Source of the DNA: JAYFRE01 sp034926235
GTDB lineage: Bacteria > Pseudomonadota > Alphaproteobacteria > Rhodospirillales > Magnetospirillaceae
DNA: 23,938 nucleotides
Reading direction: 5' to 3'
NCBI GenBank assembly: GCA_034926235.1
Contig: JAYFRE010000126.1
Span: 1 to 23,938 of the forward strand
Part shown: in pieces, positions 17,896 to 23,938 of the stretch
How positions within the stretch are numbered: position 1 is the first letter of the stretch
Layout of the letters: every line of letters begins with the position of its first letter
Made by a program: the position numbers and the translations under genes
The notes under the pieces: generated by a model
What the model was told of the DNA's origin: nothing
Seen by the model: only the letters and a program-made list of their open reading frames with translations
Databases searched by the model: none

Positions 17896-17953
17896 TTTAA
17901 GGTAAAAACGCTGGTCCTTCGGATGAAATTCCGTCTCCAATGCTGACCTTAAA
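17896..17953 (+). promoter_or_regulatory. Long-range inverted repeat upstream of mgtC
   Basis: TTTAAGGT (17896-17903) and ACCTTAAA (17946-17953) are perfect 8-bp inverted repeats 42 nt apart; inside is a smaller TCC-TTC-GGA stem (17915-17923). It lies 56 nt before the mgtC ATG. It may be the base of an mgtC leader RNA structure or a split protein-binding site. No clear promoter or PhoP direct repeat was found next to it. Confidence 0.3.
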
Positions 17954-18009
17954 CCGTAACAAAGCAGCAACCCGCCTAATCGGCATTACATCAAGTCCGA
18001 GTAGCGACA

Positions 18010-18708
18010 ATGAATATTGAGCAGCTTCTGCAAACCTTTTTCGGTTTGAGCGCCGCATTCTTGCTTGGCGGTCTGATTGGCTTCGAGCGTCAGTGGCGGC
18101 AAAGGCTTGCCGGCTTGCGGACCAATACGCTGGTGGCGTTGGGAGCCGCGACCTTTGTTCTGTTCGCAGGGTTCTTTCCGGGGGAGGCCAGCCCGACACG
18201 CGTGGCGGCTCAGGTGGTGTCCGGGATCGGCTTTCTTGGCGCGGGCATTATTTTCAAGGAAGGTTTGAATGTCAGCGGCCTGAATACCGCTGCGACGCTT
18301 TGGTGTTCGGCGGCGGTCGGCGTTTTGTGCGGTGCGGGTTTCTATCCCGAGGCCGCCATCGCGACGGCGTTCGTCATCAGCGTCAACCTTGTGCTGCGGC
18401 CACTGGTCAGAACGATTGGCCGGCGTCCTGTTGCCGCAGGCGATGCCGAGGCGGATTACGCGATTTCAATCGTCTGTCACGGGGAGGTCGAAGCTCATAT
18501 CCGGGCGCTTCTGTTGCGGGATTTGGGGACGACCCTTCATATCCACGAGTTGGAAAGCAGCAACATCGAGGACAGCAACCGAGTCGAGGTTTCCGCTTCT
18601 GTACGGGCGGATAGCCGGCAGGACCGAATTCTTGAACAAATCGTAGGCCGCCTTAGCCTCGAACCGCTGGTTACGGCTGCCCGGTGGCGCTTGGACGCGG
18701 TCGAGTGA
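18010..18708 (+). CDS. mgtC: MgtC/SapB-family membrane protein
   Basis: MgtC proteins are inner-membrane proteins needed for growth at low Mg2+. In Salmonella MgtC acts on the F1Fo ATP synthase and, in pathogens, promotes survival in macrophages; a free-living bacterium would use it for low-Mg2+ adaptation. The 232 residues show the family motifs GGLIGFERQWRQRLAGLRTNTLVALGAA (about 20-47), VVSGIGFLGAGIIFKEG (about 69-85) and LNTAATLWCSAAVGVLCGAGFY. Four or five membrane segments fall in the first ~140 residues. A soluble ACT-like C-terminal domain (about 155-230) is present, as in longer MgtC proteins. Shine-Dalgarno is poor. It lies 196 bp after mgtA on the same strand. Confidence 0.93.
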   Translation: MNIEQLLQTFFGLSAAFLLGGLIGFERQWRQRLAGLRTNTLVALGAATFVLFAGFFPGEASPTRVAAQVVSGIGFLGAGIIFKEGLNVSGLNTAATLWCSAAVGVLCGAGFYPEAAIATAFVISVNLVLRPLVRTIGRRPVAAGDAEADYAISIVCHGEVEAHIRALLLRDLGTTLHIHELESSNIEDSNRVEVSASVRADSRQDRILEQIVGRLSLEPLVTAARWRLDAVE

Positions 18709-18778
18709 GAGCGGGAAGGATCTTTCATAAGAAGAAATCTGGGCATGTCGCCATAGCCGACCAGCAGCAAGAGACAGA

Positions 18779-19870
18779 ATGCAGGGAAGGATTGATCGTT
18801 TGACCGGAAGACGTCCCCGCCTGATTTCGACCGGCGCGACTCTGCGCTGGTTATTGATGTTCGGTTTGCTGGTGGCGATCTTTATTGCCGACACGGTCAC
18901 GGATCTAGAGATCGCTGTCGCGGTGCTCTATGTCGCCGTCGTTTTAATCGCGGCAGGTTTCTTGCGGATGCGCGGCGTGCTGGTCGTTTCGGCGATTTGC
19001 GTGATGATGACGCTGGTCAGCGTTATCTTCACACGGTCCGGCTCCTATGAGGCGGGCGTCATCAATTGCGCGCTTAGCCTCTGCGCCATCGTCATCACGA
19101 CCTATCTTGCCTTGACCAAATCGTCGGCGATCCTGGCCGAGCATGAAGCGCGGGCGCAGCTTGTAAGATTGGCCCGGGTCAACACATTGGGCGAGATGAC
19201 CGCATCCATCGCCCATGAGGTCAATCAGCCTCTGACGGGCGTCATAACCAGCGCCAACGCCGGTTTGCGCTGGCTGGGGGCGGAACCTCCGAATACGGAA
19301 AAGGCCCGGCAAGCCCTCGACCGCATCATCGGCGACGCCAATCGCGCCAGCAATATCGTCTCGCATGTTCGCAACCTCTCGAAGCGGGCGGACCCGAAAG
19401 AGGAATGGATCGATGCCCGCGTGATCGTTGCCGAGATCCTTGCGCTGAGCCGGGGCGAGCTTGATCAGAACAAGGTCGCCGTGCGGATGAAGGTGGCGGA
19501 CGGTTTGCCTCTCATGTTTGCAGACAGCGTGCAAATCCAGCAGGTGTTGCTCAATATTGTCCTGAACGCCATGGAGGCGATGATGGACACGCCGCCGGAG
19601 CGGCGGGAACTTACCATAGAGTTATCGTGCGGGGAGGAGGGAGCCGTTCAGTTTTCAATCCGCGACAAGGGGTGCGGTGTATCGTCCGAAGCGGCCGAGA
19701 AGATATTCGATGCCTTTTACGGCACGAAGCCCGAAGGAATGGGAATCGGTCTAGCGGTGAGCCGGTCCATTATTGAAGCGCATGGTGGCCGGATCTGGGT
19801 CAATTCACATGCGGACGGCGGTGCGGAATTCCATTTTAGCCTGCCTGGGCATCCATTAGGTGCGTCATGA
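18779..19870 (+). CDS. Membrane sensor histidine kinase
   Basis: This is the kinase of a two-component pair, with 363 residues. Four hydrophobic segments (about 22-39, 45-62, 66-84 and 95-112) form a compact membrane sensor with very short loops and no large periplasmic domain, so the signal may be sensed in the membrane. The DHp helix follows with LARVNTLGEMTASIAHEVNQPL, phospho-acceptor His146, typical of FixL-like kinases. The ATPase domain has the N box (QQVLLNIVLNAMEAM), the DKGCGV G1 box, the F box IFDAFYGTK and GMGIGLAVSRSI. The signal is unknown. Its stop overlaps the start of the response regulator, and mgtC lies 70 bp upstream. Shine-Dalgarno is weak. Link to Mg2+ genes is by position only. 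Confidence 0.92.
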   Translation: MQGRIDRLTGRRPRLISTGATLRWLLMFGLLVAIFIADTVTDLEIAVAVLYVAVVLIAAGFLRMRGVLVVSAICVMMTLVSVIFTRSGSYEAGVINCALSLCAIVITTYLALTKSSAILAEHEARAQLVRLARVNTLGEMTASIAHEVNQPLTGVITSANAGLRWLGAEPPNTEKARQALDRIIGDANRASNIVSHVRNLSKRADPKEEWIDARVIVAEILALSRGELDQNKVAVRMKVADGLPLMFADSVQIQQVLLNIVLNAMEAMMDTPPERRELTIELSCGEEGAVQFSIRDKGCGVSSEAAEKIFDAFYGTKPEGMGIGLAVSRSIIEAHGGRIWVNSHADGGAEFHFSLPGHPLGAS

Positions 19871-20529
19871 CTCCGATGAGTACAGACAGTAAGCAAGAGG
19901 AGCCCATCGTCTATATCGTCGACGATGACAAATCCGTTCGTGACTCGCTTGAAGACCTGCTCGCGTCGGTCGGGTTGCGCACCATGTTGTTTGCATCGAG
20001 CCAGGAGTTCGTTCGCAGCGAACGGCCCGACGCTCCGGCCTGTCTTGTGCTCGATGTCCGCATGCCGGGACTGAGCGGGCTGGATTTTCAAGACGAGATG
20101 GCGAAGCTGGGCATGCATATGCCGGTCGTGTTCATAACGGCGCACGGCGATATACCGATGTCCGTAAGGGCCATGAAGGCGGGTGCGGTCGAGTTCCTGA
20201 CCAAACCCTTTCGCGACCAAGACCTGCTTGACGCGATCCAGCAAAGCATCAAGCGCGATCGCGTCCAACGGCGGGAGAACGACATAAAGGAAGAATTGCA
20301 CCGCCGTTATGCCAGTCTTACCGACGGCGAGCGCGATGTCATGGACCTGGTGGTAAAGGGGCTTTTGAATAAGCAGATCGCCGGAATGCTCAATGTCAGC
20401 GAAATCACCGTCAAGGTCCGGCGGGGTCAGGTGATGCGGAAGATCGGCGCGGATTCACTCGCTGACCTCGTGCGTTTTGCCGAACGCATCCACGGCCCAG
20501 ACAGGGAAATCCTAGACCTGAAACGCTGA
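19867..20529 (+). CDS. FixJ/TodT-like LuxR-family response regulator
   Basis: This is a DNA-binding response regulator of 220 residues, the partner of the kinase just upstream. The receiver domain (about 13-125) has the acidic pocket IVDDDKS (Asp19-21), phospho-acceptor Asp63 in LVLDVRMPG, the Thr in FITAHGD and Lys in EFLTKPF. A linker helix leads to a LuxR-type helix-turn-helix (about 150-210): YASLTDGERDVMDLVVKGLLNKQIA, then VSEITVKVRRGQVMRKI as recognition region, then the FixJ-like SLADLVRFA end. The ATG at 19867 overlaps the kinase stop by 4 bp; ATG 19876 is an alternative. Targets are unknown, and no obvious binding site was found. Confidence 0.93.
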   Translation: MTPMSTDSKQEEPIVYIVDDDKSVRDSLEDLLASVGLRTMLFASSQEFVRSERPDAPACLVLDVRMPGLSGLDFQDEMAKLGMHMPVVFITAHGDIPMSVRAMKAGAVEFLTKPFRDQDLLDAIQQSIKRDRVQRRENDIKEELHRRYASLTDGERDVMDLVVKGLLNKQIAGMLNVSEITVKVRRGQVMRKIGADSLADLVRFAERIHGPDREILDLKR

Positions 20530-20668
20530 GACATGCGGCTCGTCGGCTTTGGAGCGTTTCCCCCGCTATCGGCGGAGGCTGTCCTAAAGATTGACGTGTT
20601 TCCGATAAAACAGCCCTGCATTCAGCCCGAATGACGCGGGAGAAGGCATGCCGATCAGTGGCTGAAAA

Positions 20669-20704
20669 GATGAAGGCCCCCCGCCGGGACGGGGAGCCTT
20701 CATC
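20669..20704 (-). terminator. Intrinsic terminator of rne
   Basis: On the minus strand a 15-bp stem with one mismatch joins GATGAAGGC...CCCCG and CGGGG...GCCTTCATC around a 6-nt loop, and TTTT follows directly (20668-20665). It lies about 60 nt after the rne stop. This is the best canonical Rho-independent terminator in the window. It could also end the convergent response-regulator transcript. Confidence 0.75.
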
Positions 20705-20764
20705 GTGATCGCAAACAGCCGGTCCTGATCGGACCCGTTGTTTAGGCTTCGTGTTTTGACCCGG

Positions 20765-23557
20765 TCAGGCCGGGCGGTTCCACCAGCCGGTGCGGCGCGG
20801 CGTCTTGGGCTGGTCCGTCTCCGTCACCACGCCGGCTTCTTTCTGTGCGGCATCCTGGGGCGCATCGGCCGGCGATGCCGTCTGTGGGGTGTTGCTGTTC
20901 ACAGCGGCTGCGACGGTCTCGGGGACGGCGTCGATTGGCGTCGTGACCGGCACGGTTTCCGGGACCGGGCTTTCCGCCAACTCCGGTGTTTCTGCGGCAA
21001 CAGCCTTCTTCGTCCGCTTCGGCGCAGCCTTTTTCGCCGCCGGCTTCTTCGGAGCCGCGGCCTTTTTCGCTGGGGTTTTCACCGGTTCCGATACGGCCTC
21101 ATCCTGAGCCGGTTCGGCTTTCTTGCGCGGGGCGCGTGGCTTTCTCGGCTTTTTGGCCGGGGCGGCTTCGGGCTCAGGCGTGGATTCGGCAATCGCCGGT
21201 TCTGCGCCGGATTCCGCGATGGCGGGAACCTCCACCGGTTCCGTCCTGGCCGGCAACGGCTCAGGGGCGGGCTCGGATCGGGGCTCGCCCATCAGAGGCG
21301 CGGGCGCGGACTGGGCGATGATTTCAGGCTGCGCCGTGATTTCTTCGCCTTGTCCGACATCGATGGCGGGAACGTCCATGATCAGGGCAGGCTCCAGCGA
21401 TGTCACGGCTTGATCGTCGCTGGCGTCACCCGCCGGGAGCGTGGCGGTCCCATCTTCTTCCGTCATTGGCTGCAAGGGAGCGTTGCCACGATTGCGCCGC
21501 CGTCCGCCGCGCTTGCCACGGCGGCGGCGACGCGGCGCCGGAGAGCCATCGGCGACGACGATGGCCGTTTCGGGCTCGTCCCCGTTTTCAGTTTCTTCTG
21601 CTGCGATCTCGGCTTCTTCAGGCTCGGCGCTAGGCTGGGCCTGCTCCGCGTTCCTTTCCACGTCCTCGGGCGCGTGCCCGCGTCCGCGGCCACGGCGGCG
21701 GCGGCGGTGGTTGCCGTTTCCATTCTCGCCATTTTCGCGCTCTTCATCGGCAGGCGGCGGCGGAGCGGCAGCAGCGATCTCTTCTTCTTCATGGTCTTCC
21801 GGAACGTCATCTTCCACGGAAGACGCACCGGCGCTGATGGGCCTGGCAGCGGCGGGGATTATGATCGGCGTTTCCGCCTTGACCCGTTCCATCTGGAAAG
21901 CAGGCGGGATCAGGCTGTCGTTACCAGCCAGGAAGACCTTGAACGCGAACCGGGTCTCGATCAGAGAAAGGTCGGCGCGCTTCTGGTTCAGGATATAAAG
22001 CGCGATCGAAGGATGCACCGTCACGGTGATTTCCGACGAACGGCACTTCGAGCCTTCATCCTCGATCGCGCGGAGCACATGCATAGAGGCGGATTCGACC
22101 GACCGGATCATGCCGGTGCCGTTGCAATGGGGGCAAGGCTGGAAGCTGTTTTCGATCAGGCTGGGGCGCAGGCGCTGGCGCGACAGTTCCATCAGGCCGA
22201 AAGAGCTGATTTTGCCCAACTGGATGCGGGCGCGATCGAACCGCATCGCGTCCTTCAACCGGCGCTCGACGGCGTGATTGTTCCGCATCTCCTCCATATC
22301 GATGAAGTCGATGACGATCAGTCCGGCAAGATCGCGCAGGCGCAACTGACGGGCGATTTCGTCGGCGGCCTCGGAGTTGGTTTTAAGCGCGGTTTCCTCG
22401 ATGTGGCGTTCCTTGGTCGAACTGCCCGAATTGACATCGATGGCGACCAGGGCCTCGGTCTGGTTGATGACCAGATAGCCACCCGATTTGAGTTGCACCA
22501 CCGGGCTCATCATGGCGTCGAGCTGCGTGTCCACTTGGAATTTATGGAACAGGGACATCGCCGGTTCCCTGAACAGCTGAACGCGGCGCGCATGGCTTGG
22601 CATCAGCATGCGCATGAAGTCCTTGGCCAGGCGGTAGCCATCGTCGCCATCGACCAGAATCTCGTCGATGTCGCGCGAATAGAGATCGCGGATCGACCGC
22701 TTGATCAGGTTGGCTTCTTCATAGACCAGGGCTGGCGCGGTCGATTTCAGCGTGAGTTCGCGCACACTGTCCCACAAACGCAGGAGATATTCGTAGTCAC
22801 GCTTGATTTCAGGCTTGGTGCGCTCGGAGCCCGCCGTGCGGACGATCACCGCCATGCCTTCGGGGATGTCCATCTCGCCGACGATGGCCTTCAGCCGCTT
22901 GCGGTCCACCACATTGGTGATTTTGCGCGACACGCCACCACCACGGGCCGTATTCGGCATCAAGACGCAATAGCGCCCGGCCAGGGACAGGAAGGTGGTC
23001 AGTGCAGCGCCCTTGTTGCCCCGTTCTTCCTTGACCACCTGGATCAGGAGAATCTGGCGGCGCTTGATCACTTCCTGGATCTTGTAATTGCGCAAGGAGC
23101 GCCGCTTCGGGCGTTCGGGCGCATCCTCGGACTGGGGCGCGTCGGTTTCGGTCGGCTCGGGGGCTCCGGCTTCGGCCATAGGGGCCTCTGCCGCCGCTTC
23201 CGCCGGACGGTCGGCGGGCGCGTCGTCATCGTCGAAATCGGAGCCGCCGGAAGACGCGCTGCGTTTTATCGCCTCGCGGTGCTCGGCCAGCAGGGCCTGA
23301 CGGTCGGCGACGGGAATCTGGTAATAGTCGGGATGGATTTCACTGAAAGCCAGGAATCCATGGCGATTACCGCCATATTCCACGAACGCCGCCTGCAAGG
23401 ACGGTTCGACGCGGACGACTTTCGCCAGATAGATATTCCCTTTCAGCTGTTTTTTTGTGGATGTCTCGACGTCGAATTCTTCAAGCCGGTTTCCGTTCAG
23501 GACGACGACCCGCGTTTCTTCCGCGTGGGTCGCGTCGATCAACATGCGTTTTCCCAT
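20765..23557 (-). CDS. rne: Ribonuclease E
   Basis: RNase E is the essential single-strand endoribonuclease that starts mRNA decay and matures rRNA and tRNA; it scaffolds the degradosome. The 930-residue protein begins MGKRMLIDATHAEETRVVV as usual. The S1 domain (about 36-200) carries an acidic Ala/Pro/Asp-rich insertion at about 93-155, as seen in alphaproteobacteria. The DNase I-like catalytic part has Asp374 (VAIDVNSG) and Asp417 (IVIDFIDM), and the Zn-link CPHC is at 475-478. Residues ~570-930 are disordered: Glu-rich, then Arg-rich RNA-binding runs near 640 and 695, an Ala/Pro/Lys-rich stretch (about 790-880), and a TPRRTGWWNRPA end that may be a degradosome contact. The second ATG (M5) is less likely by homology. 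It is monocistronic here with a good terminator. Confidence 0.96.
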   Translation of the reverse strand: MGKRMLIDATHAEETRVVVLNGNRLEEFDVETSTKKQLKGNIYLAKVVRVEPSLQAAFVEYGGNRHGFLAFSEIHPDYYQIPVADRQALLAEHREAIKRSASSGGSDFDDDDAPADRPAEAAAEAPMAEAGAPEPTETDAPQSEDAPERPKRRSLRNYKIQEVIKRRQILLIQVVKEERGNKGAALTTFLSLAGRYCVLMPNTARGGGVSRKITNVVDRKRLKAIVGEMDIPEGMAVIVRTAGSERTKPEIKRDYEYLLRLWDSVRELTLKSTAPALVYEEANLIKRSIRDLYSRDIDEILVDGDDGYRLAKDFMRMLMPSHARRVQLFREPAMSLFHKFQVDTQLDAMMSPVVQLKSGGYLVINQTEALVAIDVNSGSSTKERHIEETALKTNSEAADEIARQLRLRDLAGLIVIDFIDMEEMRNNHAVERRLKDAMRFDRARIQLGKISSFGLMELSRQRLRPSLIENSFQPCPHCNGTGMIRSVESASMHVLRAIEDEGSKCRSSEITVTVHPSIALYILNQKRADLSLIETRFAFKVFLAGNDSLIPPAFQMERVKAETPIIIPAAARPISAGASSVEDDVPEDHEEEEIAAAAPPPPADEERENGENGNGNHRRRRRGRGRGHAPEDVERNAEQAQPSAEPEEAEIAAEETENGDEPETAIVVADGSPAPRRRRRGKRGGRRRNRGNAPLQPMTEEDGTATLPAGDASDDQAVTSLEPALIMDVPAIDVGQGEEITAQPEIIAQSAPAPLMGEPRSEPAPEPLPARTEPVEVPAIAESGAEPAIAESTPEPEAAPAKKPRKPRAPRKKAEPAQDEAVSEPVKTPAKKAAAPKKPAAKKAAPKRTKKAVAAETPELAESPVPETVPVTTPIDAVPETVAAAVNSNTPQTASPADAPQDAAQKEAGVVTETDQPKTPRRTGWWNRPA

Positions 23558-23938
23558 AAAGCCTAAAGCTCCAAAGCCTTACCGCGGGCGCGAGCAGCGT
23601 CCTCGCGGCAAAGAATGATCCCACGAAAACCGGGGCGCCGGCGGTCTCCTGTTTCATCATTTCGGTCGGGAGGGGGACACGCATGAGGGAAGGAGTCCTG
23701 GCGGGCGGCAAGCCCGGATTCGAATTTCATTTGTTGTGCAAGGCAATCCCCTTGGCAGGGAAACCTATGTCTTGCCGGGTCTTGACGCCGGAACGCGAAC
23801 GCCATGGGCTGGCGGGACGTCGATGGAGCAAGATTCCAGGCAGGATTGCCACTACGATGCAGCATAGCCATGGCGAGGACATCGGGCAACGGTCTTCTTG
23901 CATGCTTCGTCCAAAAGATCCCAGCGTTTATCCTTGAC
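23558..23938. other. Upstream region of rne without a supported gene
   Basis: The region holds the rne leader and promoter and probably the start region of a gene beyond the window. The open frames here (a 108-residue one on the minus strand, an 84-residue one reaching the right edge on the plus strand) resemble no family I know, and I do not call them. The rne 5' UTR may be long, as in E. coli, where it carries autoregulation, but no specific hairpin could be supported. GGAG lies 11 bases before the rne ATG. Confidence 0.4.

Noticed and set aside
17945..17962. PhoP box upstream of mgtC
   Set aside because: A GGTTTA and a TGTTAC occur on the minus strand, but their spacing is about 7 bp, not the 11-bp period of PhoP direct repeats.
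20738..23566. A 942-codon open frame on the plus strand opposite rne
   Set aside because: It is antisense to an unmistakable RNase E and is explained by GC-rich codon use; its translation is rich in Arg, Gly and Phe and resembles no family.
23563..23889. 108-codon minus-strand frame upstream of rne
   Set aside because: No recognisable domain, no good ribosome-binding site and it runs almost into the rne start; more likely untranslated leader.

Overview
The window looks like chromosomal DNA of a GC-rich alphaproteobacterium. The best clues are an RNase E with an acidic insertion in its S1 domain and a long Pro/Ala/Lys-rich tail ending in GWW, and a FixJ-type response regulator. A Rhodospirillales-like genome is my guess, at low confidence. 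No rRNA, tRNA, CRISPR array, transposase or phage gene was seen, and gene density is normal on both strands.

Layout. (1) 1-1947, plus strand: the end of gltB and complete gltD, closed by a perfect 17-bp hairpin. (2) 2032-3411, minus: a DosC-like globin-coupled diguanylate cyclase, followed by about 440 bp without a gene. (3) 3851-10933, minus: moaA-fdhD-ydhY-ydhV-ydhW-ydhX-ydhU. The last five match the order and sizes I recall for the E. coli ydhYVWXU operon: a 4Fe-4S protein, an aldehyde:ferredoxin oxidoreductase (AOR)-family tungsto/molybdopterin enzyme, an unknown protein, a second 4Fe-4S protein and a cytochrome b. (4) 11121-14374, plus, divergent from moaA: moaC-mobB-moeA-MOSC protein-mog. 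(5) 14375-20529, plus: a structured leader with two small ORFs, an MgtA/MgtB-type Mg2+ P-type ATPase, an MgtC-family protein and a histidine kinase/FixJ-like regulator pair. (6) 20765-23557, minus: RNase E with its own terminator. The last 380 bp hold no gene I can support.

How the genes fit together. Blocks 3 and 4 form a molybdenum/tungsten-cofactor island built from a shared 187-bp divergent control region. It makes most pterin-cofactor steps next to a predicted membrane-linked AOR-type oxidoreductase whose electrons would pass through two four-cluster ferredoxins to a membrane cytochrome b. moaD, moaE, mobA and modABC are not here and must be elsewhere.

Two points deserve most attention. 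First, the AOR-like ydhV reading frame is interrupted by a single in-frame TGA, four codons after the predicted fourth Fe-S cysteine. The same frame then continues intact for 139 codons to the expected C-terminus. Second, the mgtA leader holds a possible MgtL-like micro-ORF, a 90-codon ORF whose Shine-Dalgarno lies in a stem, mutually exclusive hairpins, and a perfect 8-bp inverted repeat that would hide the mgtA Shine-Dalgarno.
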